Assembly: GCA_947258715.1 (NCBI GenBank) | Contig: CAMYJH010000004.1 | Location: forward strand, 62,001-126,000 | Origin: an uncultured Gammaproteobacteria bacterium | GTDB lineage: Bacteria; Pseudomonadota; Gammaproteobacteria; HK1 | DNA length: 64,000 bases | Direction: 5' to 3' | In this document: positions 26,748 through 37,445 of the stretch, piece by piece | How the letters are laid out: each line of letters opens with the position of its first letter | Numbering within the stretch: the first letter of the stretch is position 1 | Notes under the pieces: model-generated | Told to the model about the DNA's origin: nothing | Seen by the model: only the letters and a program-made list of their open reading frames with translations | Databases searched by the model: none | Translations under genes and position numbers: made by a program

Positions 26748-29700
26748 ATGATGCGCCTACCGGCCCGCGTGCTGGCCTTGTTTCTTGTCGTTTTCCCGGC
26801 GGCAACCCTTGCCCTTGGACTGGGCAACGTCGAGGTGTTGACCACCCTCAACGAGCCTCTGCGTGCCGAAATCCCCGTTACCGGCATCAAGCCGGGGGAA
26901 ATCGACGCGATTGATATTCGCCTGGGTACCGACGAGCAGTTTCGCCGTGCTGGCATCGAGCGGCCATTTCATCTCACCCGTCTCAAATTCAAGCTGGTCC
27001 CGGACGGGGAGCGCAAGGCCCGGATAGAGGTCACCACCGGCGAGTCGGTCACCGAGCCCTTTCTCAATTTTCTCGTCGAGCTCAACTGGCCCAGCGGCCG
27101 GATGATCCGCGAATACACGTTGCTTTTGGACCCGCCGGTGTACGGCGCGGCGATTTCTTCCTCGTCGAAGCAGTCCATCGCCAGGGTCGAGTCGGTGCCC
27201 GAGAGCAGCGGAGCGGTCGCGCCCCGACCGCTGCCGGAACCCGAGAGAATGGTCGCGGCGGAGCCGCCGCCACCGCCGCCGCCCCGCGTGGTGGTGTCGG
27301 CACCCGAACCTGGGCCGGCTCCCGCTGCCCCATCCCCCGCACCGGCACCCGCAGCCGCCGTTGCGGCGGCGCCGCCGGCAGATTTAGCGGGTACCGACCG
27401 CTATGGTCCAGTGGTTGCCAACGAAAGCCTGTGGTCCATCGCTGCGCGGGTGCGGCCGGACGAGGGCGTCAGCATTCAGCGCATGATGTTTGCCATCCTC
27501 GAGGCCAATCGCGAAGCCTTTTTCCTGGACAACATCAACTCGCTGAAGAAAGGAGCGGTGTTGCGCATTCCCGGTAGAGAAGGGATCGGTCCCGATGATA
27601 AAGCGCTGGCCATGGCCGAAGTGCGGCGTCACCAGGCGCTTTGGGATGAGTACCGCAGCCAGCTGGCGGGCGCGCCGGCGGCGACTCCCGAGGGCGCCCC
27701 GGCTGCGGCTCCAGGCGTCGCGCAGACAAAGGACTTCGGCGCGACCGGTGGTGAAAGCACCTCCCGCCTGCAGCTGGTAGCCGCCGGGGCGTCTCAGAAT
27801 GCCGGTGTGCCAGGCGATCAGATGAATCTGGCGCAGCTGCAGCAAGAGCTGAACATGGCGCTGGAGGAGGCCGACAGCAAACAGCGGGAAAGTCAGGAGC
27901 TGAATGAGCGTCTTAGCGAGACCGAGCGAATTATCAATGATCTCAATCGCATGCTCGAGCTTAAGGACGACGAGATCGCCAGGCTTCAGAATCAGCTGCG
28001 CCAGCAGGAAGGCACGCCCGTTCCTGCGCCTGAGCCGGCAGCTGCTGTGGCGACCGCCGAGCCTGAGCCTGCCCCTGCGGCCGCCGCCGATCCGGAGCCC
28101 ACAGCCGTTGTGGAACCCGAGCCCGCTGTGGAGCCTGAGCCCGAAGCCTCGGTCGCGGTCGAACCTGAGCCGGCTCCAGAACCGAAGCCAAAACCGGTGG
28201 TGCAGCCGCCGCAGCCCGAACCCCAGCAAGCGTCTTTTGTCGAGGAACTGCTGAACACGGCCCGCGGCTACGTGCCCTCCGGCGTCGATCCCATCGTGCT
28301 CGCAGGCGGCCTTGGAATTCTGCTCATACTGGGTGGTGGTCTGGCGCTCTATCGCCGTCGCCAGACGGCGGAAGGCGGGGTTGAGCCGGAAGCGATCGAT
28401 TTCGAGGACGACCAGGACGCGATTGCCGGCAGTGACGAGGCCTTGTTTCGGGACGACGTCCTGCCGCAGGAGGAAGACAACGCGGTGCTCTCCTCTGATG
28501 AGGAAACTCAGCCAGCGGCTAGCGACGCAGCGACGGTGGAATCCGCGGACGATGATCCGCTTTCCGAGCTCAATATTTATATGGCCTACGAGCACTTCGA
28601 CCAGGCGGAGGATCTGGTCCGACGCGCTATCGCCGACAGTCCGGATCGGCACGACTACCGCTTGAAGCTGCTCGAGGTCTTCTACGCGGCAAAGAATCTG
28701 CCTTCATTCCAGCAGGCGGCCCGGGAGCTGCGCGATACGGTTGGCTCCGACAGTGCGCTCATCGCCACCGCGGTTGGCTGGTGGCAGGATCTTGCGCCGG
28801 GCCAGGATCTCTTCGGTGCCTCGCAGCCGCAAACCAGCGACACGCAGTCGTCTGGGACGACGGTTGACGGCATCGAGGACGAGGTATTCGACGTCACCAG
28901 CGGCGCGAGCGGTGAAAACGAGGAGTCAGCGGTGGATTTCGATTTGGGCTTCGACGTAAGCGGTGCCGAGGAGGGGGAGCAGGACAGCCAGGGGTCCGGC
29001 GTGGATTTCGATCTGGAATCGGCTGAATCTGAGGAGTCCATTCCCGCGGGCGCGGAAAGCAGCCCCGACGTGGAGTTCGATCTGAGCGACCTCGATGGGG
29101 AATTTGGGGATGAGTCTGCGGCGGCCAGCAGCGGGGATCTGGATCTCGAAGCGCAAAGAAATGGCGGAGCGGCGGCCGTCAACGCAGAGAGCAGCGGCCT
29201 GGATTTCGAAATCGCCGAGGCGGGCGAGGACGCCGCGAACTCGGACGAGCTTGCAGACAGCGCTTTCGATATGAATCTGGATCTTGGGCTCGCGGAGGAA
29301 GAAGGAAACGAATCGGAAACCCCGGCGGAAGAACAGGGGCTGGATTTCGACTTTGACGGTGCCCGGGGCGAAGCGAACCAAAGCGGAGGGGAAAGCAGTG
29401 GCGGGGGTCTGGAGCTGCAGTCGTTCCCCGAACCCGATACCAGTACTGAAGCCGACGGCGACTTGACCGCAGTGGATGAGCGCCTTGACCATGATGCAGA
29501 AACCGAAGCGGAGCTTCCCACCGGGATCGGTGCAGCGGGGGAAGACGATCTGGGGCTCGATTTCGATATCGGCGATAACCTGGACGACGGAAAAGGCGAC
29601 TCCGACGAGTTGGATCTGGCCATCGGCATCGACAGCGACGACTCGCAAGAGCACTCCGGCCTAGACTTCGAAATCGAAGGTGGTAGCGACGAAGAGCCGT

Positions 29701-30281
29701 CCGGATCGTCGGCAAGCGAGGGCGGAATTAGCTCCGACGTGGATTTCGAGATCGGCGGTGACGACCACAGCGTTCAAAAGTTGGCTATCGATACGGCTTT
29801 TAGGGGTGTGTTCGATGAATCCAGGGCTGAAGCCGCCGGCGGCGATGCCGACGACGATCCGCTTGGTATCGGCGGCGATTCCGGCGAGCTTCCTAGACTC
29901 GACACGGATACCGAAGACGCGGTCGACCTGACGTTTCTGGGTGACGCCGCCGCCACCCATAAGGGTGATGTTCTGGCCGATCTGGAGTTCGGAGACGAGA
30001 ATACCGGCGACAAAGGCGACGACTCCGACCGCACCGAGTACATGCTGCGAGACGTGCCGTCGCCCCGTATCGGGGACACCGACGTGGCTGCGGAAGCGGC
30101 CTCCGGCTCCGGCAGTGGCACCGGCGAGCTGGATGACATTCAGACTAAGCTGGATTTGGCCGAAGCCTACATCGAGATGGGCGATAGCGACGGGGCTCGT
30201 GGAATCCTCGGCGAGGTCATGAGCGAAGGCAGCCAGACCCAGCAGGACCAGGCGAAGGATCTGATGGAAAAGCTCGGCTGA
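26748..30281 (+). CDS. fimV: FimV-family polar/peptidoglycan-binding protein
   Basis: 1177 aa from ATG 26748 (MMRLPARVLAL). FimV organises the cell pole and type IV pilus/T2SS assembly in gammaproteobacteria. Order of parts: signal peptide (to about 25); conserved periplasmic N-domain (LGNVEVLTTLNEPLRAEI); Pro/Ala linker; LysM-like segment (NESLWSIAARVRPD, about 225-275); coiled coil (LQQELNMALEEADSKQRESQ onward); Pro/Glu-Ala linker; one transmembrane segment (IVLAGGLGILLILGGGLALY); and a long acidic cytoplasmic region with many DFDLG/DFEI repeats. It ends in the FimV C-terminal TPR-like motif (KLDLAEAYIEMGDSDGARGI). A longer frame from 26682 overlaps the terminator. No pilus genes are in the window. 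Confidence 0.93.
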   Translation: MMRLPARVLALFLVVFPAATLALGLGNVEVLTTLNEPLRAEIPVTGIKPGEIDAIDIRLGTDEQFRRAGIERPFHLTRLKFKLVPDGERKARIEVTTGESVTEPFLNFLVELNWPSGRMIREYTLLLDPPVYGAAISSSSKQSIARVESVPESSGAVAPRPLPEPERMVAAEPPPPPPPRVVVSAPEPGPAPAAPSPAPAPAAAVAAAPPADLAGTDRYGPVVANESLWSIAARVRPDEGVSIQRMMFAILEANREAFFLDNINSLKKGAVLRIPGREGIGPDDKALAMAEVRRHQALWDEYRSQLAGAPAATPEGAPAAAPGVAQTKDFGATGGESTSRLQLVAAGASQNAGVPGDQMNLAQLQQELNMALEEADSKQRESQELNERLSETERIINDLNRMLELKDDEIARLQNQLRQQEGTPVPAPEPAAAVATAEPEPAPAAAADPEPTAVVEPEPAVEPEPEASVAVEPEPAPEPKPKPVVQPPQPEPQQASFVEELLNTARGYVPSGVDPIVLAGGLGILLILGGGLALYRRRQTAEGGVEPEAIDFEDDQDAIAGSDEALFRDDVLPQEEDNAVLSSDEETQPAASDAATVESADDDPLSELNIYMAYEHFDQAEDLVRRAIADSPDRHDYRLKLLEVFYAAKNLPSFQQAARELRDTVGSDSALIATAVGWWQDLAPGQDLFGASQPQTSDTQSSGTTVDGIEDEVFDVTSGASGENEESAVDFDLGFDVSGAEEGEQDSQGSGVDFDLESAESEESIPAGAESSPDVEFDLSDLDGEFGDESAAASSGDLDLEAQRNGGAAAVNAESSGLDFEIAEAGEDAANSDELADSAFDMNLDLGLAEEEGNESETPAEEQGLDFDFDGARGEANQSGGESSGGGLELQSFPEPDTSTEADGDLTAVDERLDHDAETEAELPTGIGAAGEDDLGLDFDIGDNLDDGKGDSDELDLAIGIDSDDSQEHSGLDFEIEGGSDEEPSGSSASEGGISSDVDFEIGGDDHSVQKLAIDTAFRGVFDESRAEAAGGDADDDPLGIGGDSGELPRLDTDTEDAVDLTFLGDAAATHKGDVLADLEFGDENTGDKGDDSDRTEYMLRDVPSPRIGDTDVAAEAASGSGSGTGELDDIQTKLDLAEAYIEMGDSDGARGILGEVMSEGSQTQQDQAKDLMEKLG

Positions 30282-30388
30282 AAGCCAGCCTCTTTTCCGC
30301 CGGAGACATTGCCCCCGGGCTTCACCCGCGCAGGCATACGTTCCCAGTGGCTCTTCTGAGCGGCTTTAGCGGCTCTTTTTAATCGTCT

Positions 30389-31168
30389 ATGAAGTTCGCC
30401 CTTGGGGTAGAGTACGATGGCCGTGATTTTCACGGCTTCGAAACCCAGCCCAACGGGCGCACGGTGCAGGCGTGCCTGGATGCGGCGCTGTCAAAGGTGG
30501 CCGATCATCCGGTGAGGACGATCTGCGCCGGCCGCACGGATGCCGGAGTGCACGCGCTGGGGCAGGTCGTTCACTTTGAAAGCCGCGCTGAGCGTCCCCT
30601 CAAGGCCTGGGTCTTCGGTGCCAATAAAAGCCTGCCTGCGGATGTCTGCGTCAACTGGTCGCGCTGCGTCCCGGACGAGTTTCACGCCCGTTTCAGCGCC
30701 GCTGCGCGGCGCTACCGCTACCTCATTCTCAACCGCAACACTCGCCCCGCGGCGCTTCGCGGCAGAGTGTCGTGGGAATACCGGCCGCTGACTGTCGAGA
30801 GAATGCAGGCAGCGGCGGGCTACCTGCTGGGGGAGCACGACTTCTCCGCCTTCCGCGGCGCCGGCTGCCAGTCCCGCTCGGCGGTTAGGCGGATCCATCG
30901 CCTCGAGGTCAGCCGCCACGGACCCTATGTTTTTATCGACATCAGCGCGAATGCCTTTTTGCTTCACATGGTGCGCAATATCGCCGGTGTTCTGATGGAC
31001 ATCGGCGCGGGTAAAGCGCCGGTGGATTGGGCGGACCAAGTGCTCCGGACCGCGGATCGCCGCCGCGGCGGTGTCACTGCTCCAGCGGACGGGCTTTACC
31101 TGACTCGGGTGGACTATCCGTCGCAATATCGACTGCCCACGGTTCCGCCGCAATCGGGCCTTTGGTAG
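30389..31168 (+). CDS. truA: tRNA pseudouridine(38-40) synthase
   Basis: 259 aa. Isomerises uridines 38-40 in the anticodon arm. Catalytic Asp51 sits in CAGRTDAGVHALGQVVHF. The family motifs YDGRDFHGF at the N-terminus, NTRPAALRGRVSWEY and AFLLHMVRNIAGVLMDIG at the C-terminus are present. It follows fimV by 107 bp and precedes trpF, the usual order. Confidence 0.96.
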   Translation: MKFALGVEYDGRDFHGFETQPNGRTVQACLDAALSKVADHPVRTICAGRTDAGVHALGQVVHFESRAERPLKAWVFGANKSLPADVCVNWSRCVPDEFHARFSAAARRYRYLILNRNTRPAALRGRVSWEYRPLTVERMQAAAGYLLGEHDFSAFRGAGCQSRSAVRRIHRLEVSRHGPYVFIDISANAFLLHMVRNIAGVLMDIGAGKAPVDWADQVLRTADRRRGGVTAPADGLYLTRVDYPSQYRLPTVPPQSGLW

Positions 31169-31216
31169 TCTTTGCCGCTTTCCGTCACAGATTGCGCCGA
31201 ACGGAGGCCGCCCGCC

Positions 31217-31927
31217 TTGATTCCCAAATTGACCGACACTGCTTCCGAGGATCGGGGTCTAGACCCTTACGCCGGCCGGCTCACGGCCGGCGCGGTCGCG
31301 CGCACACGGGTCAAAGTCTGCGGGCTGACGCGTCCCGAGGACGCCCTGGCAGCAGCACGGTTTGGCGCCGACGCTATCGGGCTCATCTTCTATCCGCCGA
31401 GTCCGAGGGGCGTGGACATCGATGTGGCACGAAAGGTGCGCGAAGTGCTGCCCCCTTTTGTTACCGTCGTTGGCGTCTTCGTCAATCCGCAGGCAGACTT
31501 CCTTCAACAGGCGATTCGCGAGGCCTGGCTGGATTTGGTGCAGTTCCACGGCAACGAGCCGCCGGAGTTCTGTGAAGCCTGTGGCCGACCCTACGTTAAA
31601 GCAGTTCGCGTGCGCGAAGGTGTCGACCTTCACCAGGTTGCCCGTCGATACTCGAGCGCGCGCGCGTTGATGCTGGACAGCTTTGAGCCCGGCAAGCACG
31701 GCGGAACGGGCAAGACCTTCGACTGGTCCTTGATCTCTCGAGATCTGGAGCTGCCTTTCATTCTCGCCGGAGGGCTGACGCCGGAGAACGTGGCTGACGC
31801 CGTCGCTTCTGTGTCGCCGTTCGCGGTGGACGCGAATGGCGGCGTCGAGGCGAGTCCCGGGATCAAGGATCACGCAAAGATCGAAGCATTCATTCGCGAG
31901 GTAAACCGTGGCCAGACTTCTCAATGA
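31217..31927 (+). CDS. trpF: phosphoribosylanthranilate isomerase
   Basis: 236 aa from TTG 31217, which has GGAGG nine bases upstream; the frame also permits 31172. Catalyses the Amadori step of tryptophan synthesis in a TIM barrel. Active-site Cys lies in [13 protein letters not shown] and the catalytic Asp in [29 protein letters not shown] and [11 protein letters not shown] bind phosphate. About 27 residues precede the normal family start (RTRVKVCGL), more than usual, with no ATG or GTG nearer. Its end overlaps trpB by 20 bp. Confidence 0.93.
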   Translation: MIPKLTDTASEDRGLDPYAGRLTAGAVARTRVKVCGLTRPEDALAAARFGADAIGLIFYPPSPRGVDIDVARKVREVLPPFVTVVGVFVNPQADFLQQAIREAWLDLVQFHGNEPPEFCEACGRPYVKAVRVREGVDLHQVARRYSSARALMLDSFEPGKHGGTGKTFDWSLISRDLELPFILAGGLTPENVADAVASVSPFAVDANGGVEASPGIKDHAKIEAFIREVNRGQTSQ

Positions 31928-33140
31928 GCCGCCCGAAGAACGGTTGTTAGGCCAGCTGCCCGACGCCAGGGGGCATTTCGGGCCCTACGGCGGCTGCTTC
32001 GTCGCCGAAACCCTGATGGGGCCTATCCGGGAACTGAAAGAAGCCTACGCGCTCTACGCCCGGGATCCGGAGTTCCTCGCCGAATTCCATCAAGATCTGA
32101 AACATTACGTCGGGCGGCCGTCACCCCTTTATCTGGCCGAGCGCTGGACGAAGAAGCTCGGCGGAGCGCGGATTTATCTCAAGCGCGAGGACCTGAACCA
32201 CACCGGGGCGCACAAGGTGAACAACACCGTGGGGCAGGCGTTGCTCGCCAAACGTATGGGCAAGACGCGGATAATCGCCGAGACGGGCGCCGGTCAGCAC
32301 GGCGTCGCCACCGCTACGGTTGCGGCCCGGCTGGGACTGGAATGCGTGGTTTACATGGGGGAAGAAGACATTCATCGCCAGGCGCCCAACGTGTTTCGAA
32401 TGAAACTGCTCGGGGCGAAAGTGGTTTCCGTCACCTCCGGTTCGAAGACTCTAAAAGACGCGCTCAACGAAGCTATGCGCGACTGGGTGACCAACATTGA
32501 CAACACCTACTACATCATCGGCACGGTGGCCGGACCGCATCCTTACCCGGCCATGGTGCGTGATTTCAATTCGGTGATCGGGCGCGAAGCCCGGGAACAG
32601 ATCCTCGAGCAGGCGGGGCGCCTGCCGGACGCCTTGATTGCCTGTGTCGGCGGCGGCTCCAACGCCATGGGACTTTTCTATCCCTTTATCGACGACAGTG
32701 AGGTGGCGCTGTACGGGGTGGAAGCCGGTGGCGACGGCATTGAGACCGGTCGGCATGCGGCACCGCTCACCGCTGGTAAACCCGGTGTGCTCCACGGCAA
32801 CCGCACCTATCTGATGGAGGATGTCGACGGACAGATTATTCCCACCCATTCGATTTCCGCCGGGCTCGATTATCCTGGCGTCGGTCCGGAGCACGCCTGG
32901 CTTAAAGATACCGGGCGCGCGCAATACGTCACCATCGACGACCGTGAGGCGTTGGCGGCGTTTCACGACCTGACGCGAACCGAGGGGATCATTCCGGCGC
33001 TGGAATCCGCCCACGCGCTGGCCCAAGCGGGGAAGCTCGCGCCGACCATGCGTGGGGACGACATCATCGTGGTTAGTCTTTCAGGCCGTGGAGATAAAGA
33101 CATCCAGACGGTGGCCGCCATCGAGGGCATGGATTTGTGA
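31908..33140 (+). CDS. trpB: tryptophan synthase beta chain
   Basis: 410 aa from GTG 31908, overlapping trpF. Condenses indole with serine using PLP. Lys103 in [10 protein letters not shown] forms the Schiff base. The phosphate loop is [12 protein letters not shown], the catalytic Glu region is [13 protein letters not shown], and the C-terminal site is SGRGDKD. Its TGA overlaps the GTG of trpA (GTGA), showing tight coupling of the two subunits. Confidence 0.97.
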   Translation: MARLLNEPPEERLLGQLPDARGHFGPYGGCFVAETLMGPIRELKEAYALYARDPEFLAEFHQDLKHYVGRPSPLYLAERWTKKLGGARIYLKREDLNHTGAHKVNNTVGQALLAKRMGKTRIIAETGAGQHGVATATVAARLGLECVVYMGEEDIHRQAPNVFRMKLLGAKVVSVTSGSKTLKDALNEAMRDWVTNIDNTYYIIGTVAGPHPYPAMVRDFNSVIGREAREQILEQAGRLPDALIACVGGGSNAMGLFYPFIDDSEVALYGVEAGGDGIETGRHAAPLTAGKPGVLHGNRTYLMEDVDGQIIPTHSISAGLDYPGVGPEHAWLKDTGRAQYVTIDDREALAAFHDLTRTEGIIPALESAHALAQAGKLAPTMRGDDIIVVSLSGRGDKDIQTVAAIEGMDL

Positions 33141-33964
33141 GCCGAATCGCCGCTACTTTCGCCCGTCTCCGCGCCGCCAACCACCAGGGGCTCATTCCCT
33201 TCATCACCGCCGGTGATCCGAGCATTGAAGTCACCGTTCCGCTGATGCACGCGTTGGTGGAGGCGGGCGCGAACATGGTCGAACTCGGCGTGCCTTTTTC
33301 CGATCCAATGGCCGATGGTCCTGTTATTCAACGGGCGAGCGAGCGGGCCTTGCACGCGGGCACCAATCTCGGCCACGTGCTGGAAATGGTGCGCGAGTTC
33401 AGACAGCGAAACGCGGATACACCCGTGATACTGATGGGCTATCTCAATCCTTTTGAGATTGCCGGCTACGACGCCTTCGCAAAGGCCGCCGCGGACGCCG
33501 GCGTGGATGGCGTTCTTACTGTTGATCTGCCTCCAGAGGAAGCGGGGGAATTTTTAGCCGCAGTTCGATCCAATCACCTGGATCTCATATTTCTGCTCGC
33601 GCCAACATCCGACGAGGCGCGCATCCGACGTATCTGCGATACTGCCAGCGGATTTGTTTACTATGTGTCTTTGAAGGGGGTGACCGGGGCGTCCAACCTG
33701 GATGTGGTCTCGGTGGCGGAAAAGGTCAAGGAGATTAAACGCTTCACGCAGCTTCCGGTGGGCGTAGGCTTCGGCATCAGCGACGGAAAAACGGCGGCGG
33801 AGATTGCAACCGTCAGCGACGCGGTGGTGGTGGGCAGCGTGTTGGTTAAAGCCATAGAATCGATGTTGGATCGTCCGCAGGAAATTCCAAAAACGCTGGC
33901 AGCGGTTGTGGCGGATATGCGCCAAGCCATGGACGCGAGCGCTGAGACTCCAGCGGCTGGCTGA
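33137..33964 (+). CDS. trpA: tryptophan synthase alpha chain
   Basis: 275 aa from GTG 33137, overlapping the trpB stop. Cleaves indole-3-glycerol phosphate and passes indole to TrpB. Catalytic Glu49 ([10 protein letters not shown]) and Asp60 ([10 protein letters not shown]) are present, as are phosphate-binding [12 protein letters not shown] and [11 protein letters not shown]. trpF, trpB and trpA form one overlapping set, followed by accD after 29 bp. Confidence 0.97.
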   Translation: MSRIAATFARLRAANHQGLIPFITAGDPSIEVTVPLMHALVEAGANMVELGVPFSDPMADGPVIQRASERALHAGTNLGHVLEMVREFRQRNADTPVILMGYLNPFEIAGYDAFAKAAADAGVDGVLTVDLPPEEAGEFLAAVRSNHLDLIFLLAPTSDEARIRRICDTASGFVYYVSLKGVTGASNLDVVSVAEKVKEIKRFTQLPVGVGFGISDGKTAAEIATVSDAVVVGSVLVKAIESMLDRPQEIPKTLAAVVADMRQAMDASAETPAAG

Positions 33965-33993
33965 CGCAGCTGGCCCGGGGGAGGTTTTCACGC

Positions 33994-34854
33994 ATGAGCT
34001 GGTTCAAGAAACTCATCCCGTCGCGCATACGTACCGAAGGGGGCAGCCGGCGGTCGGTACCCGAAGGATTGTGGACCAAGTGTCCCAAGTGCGAAGCGGT
34101 GCTCTACCGCGCAGAGCTCGAACGCAGCGTCGAGGTCTGTCCCAAATGCGGACACCACATCCGACAAAGCGCGAGACGTAGGCTGAATCAGTTTCTGGAT
34201 CCGGAACCGCGCACGGAGATAGGCGGCGAGCTGATGCCGATTGACGTGCTCAAGTTCAAAGACAGTAAACGCTACCGGGACCGGCTGGTCCAGGCCCAGC
34301 GAAAGACCGGGGAAAACGACGCTTTGGTTGTAATGGGCGGAAGGGTCAAGGGAGTGCCTCTGGTCGCCGCCGCCTTCGAGTTTGGTTTCATGGGCGGATC
34401 CATGGGCGCGGTAGTGGGAGAACGCTTCGTTCGCGGCATCAACGAAGCTGTAGACAAAAAGATCCCCTTAGTGTGTTTCGCCGCTAGCGGCGGGGCCCGA
34501 ATGCAGGAAGCACTCATATCGCTGATGCAGCTTGCCAAGACCAGCGCCGCCCTCGCCCGGCTCAATGAGTGCGGGTTGCCTTTCGTCTCGGTGCTCACCG
34601 ACCCCACCATGGGGGGGGTGTCAGCCAGCCTCGGAATGCTCGGCGACGTGAACATCGCGGAGCCAAACGCGCTGATTGGCTTTGCCGGACCGCGGGTAAT
34701 CGAGCAAACAGTGAAAGAAACGCTGCCGGAGGGCTTTCAGCGCAGCGAATTCCTGCTCGAGCACGGCGCCATTGACATGATCGTCGATCGGCGAGAGATG
34801 CGTGATCGCATCGCTTCGCTGCTCACCATGCTCACGCAGCAACCCGCCCCCTGA
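33994..34854 (+). CDS. accD: acetyl-CoA carboxylase, carboxyltransferase beta subunit
   Basis: 286 aa. Transfers CO2 from biotin to acetyl-CoA together with AccA in fatty-acid synthesis. The N-terminal zinc ribbon is formed by Cys30, Cys33, Cys49 and Cys52 ([19 protein letters not shown]). The crotonase-like core includes [32 protein letters not shown] and [15 protein letters not shown]. The trpA-accD-folC order is standard in these bacteria. Confidence 0.97.
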   Translation: MSWFKKLIPSRIRTEGGSRRSVPEGLWTKCPKCEAVLYRAELERSVEVCPKCGHHIRQSARRRLNQFLDPEPRTEIGGELMPIDVLKFKDSKRYRDRLVQAQRKTGENDALVVMGGRVKGVPLVAAAFEFGFMGGSMGAVVGERFVRGINEAVDKKIPLVCFAASGGARMQEALISLMQLAKTSAALARLNECGLPFVSVLTDPTMGGVSASLGMLGDVNIAEPNALIGFAGPRVIEQTVKETLPEGFQRSEFLLEHGAIDMIVDRREMRDRIASLLTMLTQQPAP

Positions 34855-34907
34855 ACGCCGCCGTCACAGCTAAAGGTCCACTCGAATCGGCGCTTCCGGG
34901 GCGCTCG

Positions 34908-36179
34908 GTGCGCTTCGATTCCATAGCCGAGTGGCTCGTATGGCAGCAAAACCTCAACCCGCGCGGAATCGATCTGGGTCTCGAGCGCTGCCTCCCGCTA
35001 GCGCGATCGCTGGGGCTACAACCGCTGCCCTTTCCGCTGATCAGCGTCGCCGGCACCAACGGTAAAGGCTCCTGTGTTGCCATGCTCGAGGCGGTATTGT
35101 CCGCGGCGGGTTATCGCGTCGGCGCATACACCTCGCCACCCCTTGTCAGCTTCAATGAGACTGTCCGTGTCTGCGGTGAAGCGGTCGGCGATCGGATCCT
35201 GTTGGAAGCCTTTGAGGCGGTTGCGGACGCGCGGGGCGAGGTCATGTTGACCTGGTTCGAATTTCGCACCCTGGCGGCGGCGCGAATTCTGCGCGACGCG
35301 GATTTGGACCTTGCCATTCTGGAAGTGGGACTCGGTGGGCGCCTGGACGCGGTGAATATGTTCGACACGGACCTTGCTCTGGTTACCAGTATCGGCGTTG
35401 ATCACGTCGACTGGCTGGGGGAAAGCCGCGACCAGATCGGGCGCGAGAAAGCCGGGATTTGCAGAAAAGGGCGCCCGGTGGTGTGCGCCGAGCCTAATCC
35501 GCCGAAAGGATTTCTCGACGCGGTGGCGCGAGTCGGCGCCCTGCTTTACAGAGTCGGCATCGATTATGAGTTTGAGCGAAGAGAGAAAGACTGGCACTGG
35601 CTGGGCCCGGCAGCGAAATCTCTGACCCTACCGGAGCCCGGCATTGCGGGAGACTGTCAGCTGGGCAACGCCGCGGCAGCGCTGATGGCGCTGCATCTGA
35701 TCGAACAGCGCTTTCCCGTGGATCTGTCCGCCATGAGGGAAGGGCTCAAGCGTTGCCGTCTCAGCGGGCGCCAGCAAGTCCTATCGGGAACGCCTCAGCT
35801 GTGGCTGGATGTGGCGCACAATCCCCAGGCCGCCGAGGCGCTGGCGGCGTCGCTCAGACGGCGGCCGTGCAAAGGTAAAACCCGGGCGGTGTTTGCCATC
35901 TACGCGGACAAAGACATCGCCGCTGTCGCCGGCGCGGTAAAGGATCTCATCCAGCACTGGTACCTGGCGGAGCTGGCCCCCCCTCGGGGCGCATCGGCGG
36001 TCAAGACCGCCAAAGCGCTCGAGACCGTGGACATAAGCGCCGGTGTCTCCATCCACCCGGATCCGCGCGCCGCGCTTGCCGCAGCTAAAAAACACAGCGC
36101 GCCAAATGACCGTATCGTAGTTTTCGGATCTTTCGAAACGGTGCGCAGCGTCCTCGAGCTTGAATCTTCACAAATGTGA
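34908..36179 (+). CDS. folC: dihydrofolate/folylpolyglutamate synthase
   Basis: 423 aa from GTG 34908. Adds glutamate to dihydropteroate and to tetrahydrofolates. The ATP loop SVAGTNGKGSCVA lies at about 46-58. YTSPPLVSFNETVRV, EVGLGGRLDAVN and SIGVDHVDWLG follow, with the Mur-ligase C-domain signature LWLDVAHNPQAAEALA. Length is normal. It ends 15 bp before dedD. Confidence 0.95.
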   Translation: MRFDSIAEWLVWQQNLNPRGIDLGLERCLPLARSLGLQPLPFPLISVAGTNGKGSCVAMLEAVLSAAGYRVGAYTSPPLVSFNETVRVCGEAVGDRILLEAFEAVADARGEVMLTWFEFRTLAAARILRDADLDLAILEVGLGGRLDAVNMFDTDLALVTSIGVDHVDWLGESRDQIGREKAGICRKGRPVVCAEPNPPKGFLDAVARVGALLYRVGIDYEFERREKDWHWLGPAAKSLTLPEPGIAGDCQLGNAAAALMALHLIEQRFPVDLSAMREGLKRCRLSGRQQVLSGTPQLWLDVAHNPQAAEALAASLRRRPCKGKTRAVFAIYADKDIAAVAGAVKDLIQHWYLAELAPPRGASAVKTAKALETVDISAGVSIHPDPRAALAAAKKHSAPNDRIVVFGSFETVRSVLELESSQM

Positions 36180-36194
36180 CTGGAAACTTGGCCC

Positions 36195-36803
36195 ATGGAT
36201 GAGCAGCTCAAACAGCGCCTGGTAGGCGCAGCCGTGCTGGTGCTGCTGGCCGTGATCTTCATTCCCATGATTCTGGATCGCCCGCCGGAGCCGGAGGTGC
36301 GCATCGAGCATCCGACGCTGCCTGCCAGAGCCGAACCCGAGTTCAGTTCCCGTATCGTTCCGCTGACCGAGCCTCGAACGCCGCTGGTTGAAGCCGAGCC
36401 CAAGCGTCAGGTGGTTACTGAGAGCGAGTCCCCCAAGCCGGCTGAGCCGGTGGCGCCTTCCGGCGCGGTCACCGCCGAAGCCAAGCCGCCGGCGATGGAC
36501 GAGAAACCGGCTCCTGCACCCGCGCCGCAGCCCAAGGCGCCGAAGAAGGCAGAGCCGCCCCCCGCCGCCTGGGCGATACAGCTCGGCAGCTTCTCCAGCG
36601 CCAAAAACGCGATAGAGCTTCGCGACAAGCTGAAGAAAATGGGTTACGTGGCTTTCATCGAAACCGCGCGGGTGGATGGAAAAGAGATTACGCGGGTCTT
36701 TGTCGGTCCGGAGCTTGCCAAGGAACGCGCGGGAGAGCTGGTCAAAAAGCTTCAGGCGGAAACCGATTTAAACGGCATGATCGTGCAGTATCCGGGATCC
36801 TGA
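36195..36803 (+). CDS. dedD: SPOR-domain protein DedD
   Basis: 202 aa single-pass inner-membrane protein of the divisome. A short cytoplasmic N-terminus is followed by a TM segment (LVGAAVLVLLAVIFIPMIL, about 9-27), a Pro/Ala/Lys-rich periplasmic linker and a C-terminal SPOR domain (AIQLGSFSSAKNAIELRDK, then VDGKEITRVFVGPE) that binds denuded septal peptidoglycan. It lies in the conserved folC-dedD-cvpA-purF order. Confidence 0.93.
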   Translation: MDEQLKQRLVGAAVLVLLAVIFIPMILDRPPEPEVRIEHPTLPARAEPEFSSRIVPLTEPRTPLVEAEPKRQVVTESESPKPAEPVAPSGAVTAEAKPPAMDEKPAPAPAPQPKAPKKAEPPPAAWAIQLGSFSSAKNAIELRDKLKKMGYVAFIETARVDGKEITRVFVGPELAKERAGELVKKLQAETDLNGMIVQYPGS

Positions 36804-36816
36804 CTCGAAAATCGTC

Positions 36817-37305
36817 ATGATCTGGATCGATTGGGTCATCCTGCTGCTCATTCTGCTGTCGGCGGTCATCAGCGTGGTGCGGGGATTCTTCAAGGAAGCG
36901 ATTTCGCTTACCGGCTGGATCATCGCTATCTGGCTGGGACTGGCCTTTTCCGGGGACATCGCGGCGCTGCTCTCTAAACTCATTTCGGTGCCATCGGTTC
37001 GCATCGTTATGGCGTTTTCCATGGTGCTGGTATTCGTACTCGTGCTCACCGCGCTGGCCAGCCACTTTGCTTCCCTGGTGGTGAAGAAATCCGGTCTAAC
37101 CGGCACCGACCGTGTGCTTGGGGTGGTTTTCGGCGTGGCCCGTGGCGCAGTCATTGTCGGCATCCTGGTGCTTCTCGCCGGACTGACTCCGTTACCTCGG
37201 GATCCCTGGTGGCGAGAGTCCACGCTGATTCCGCATTTTCAGCTTCTGGCAATGCATATCCGGGGCATGCTGCCGCCGGACGTTGCCGACGAAATCAGGT
37301 TCTGA
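36817..37305 (+). CDS. cvpA: CvpA-family membrane protein
   Basis: 162 aa with four predicted transmembrane segments (IDWVILLLILLSAVISVVRG, AISLTGWIIAIWLGLAFSG, RIVMAFSMVLVFVLVLTALA and GVARGAVIVGILVLLAGL). The N-terminal WIDWVIL and RGFFKEAISL motifs are typical of CvpA, first known for colicin V production and often upstream of purF. It starts 14 bp after dedD. Confidence 0.93.
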   Translation: MIWIDWVILLLILLSAVISVVRGFFKEAISLTGWIIAIWLGLAFSGDIAALLSKLISVPSVRIVMAFSMVLVFVLVLTALASHFASLVVKKSGLTGTDRVLGVVFGVARGAVIVGILVLLAGLTPLPRDPWWRESTLIPHFQLLAMHIRGMLPPDVADEIRF

Positions 37306-37445
37306 ACGGGCCAGAGGGCTATAATGCGTAGTTGTGGGAAAGCAGCCGGAATTTTCGTCGGTGCCCGCTGTGTTTATGATTCTCTCTGGCAAGCCTGAAC
37401 CCTCTCGCCCATTGGCGACCTGCAACCACTCCACGTATTTCCGTT

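Noticed and set aside
26682-26748. 22-residue longer start for FimV
   Set aside because: The upstream start falls within the terminator hairpin, and the signal peptide begins properly at ATG 26748.
27384-28652. 422-codon minus-strand frame inside fimV
   Set aside because: It arises from the repetitive Pro/Glu/Ala coding of the fimV linker; the domain order of FimV on the plus strand is clear.
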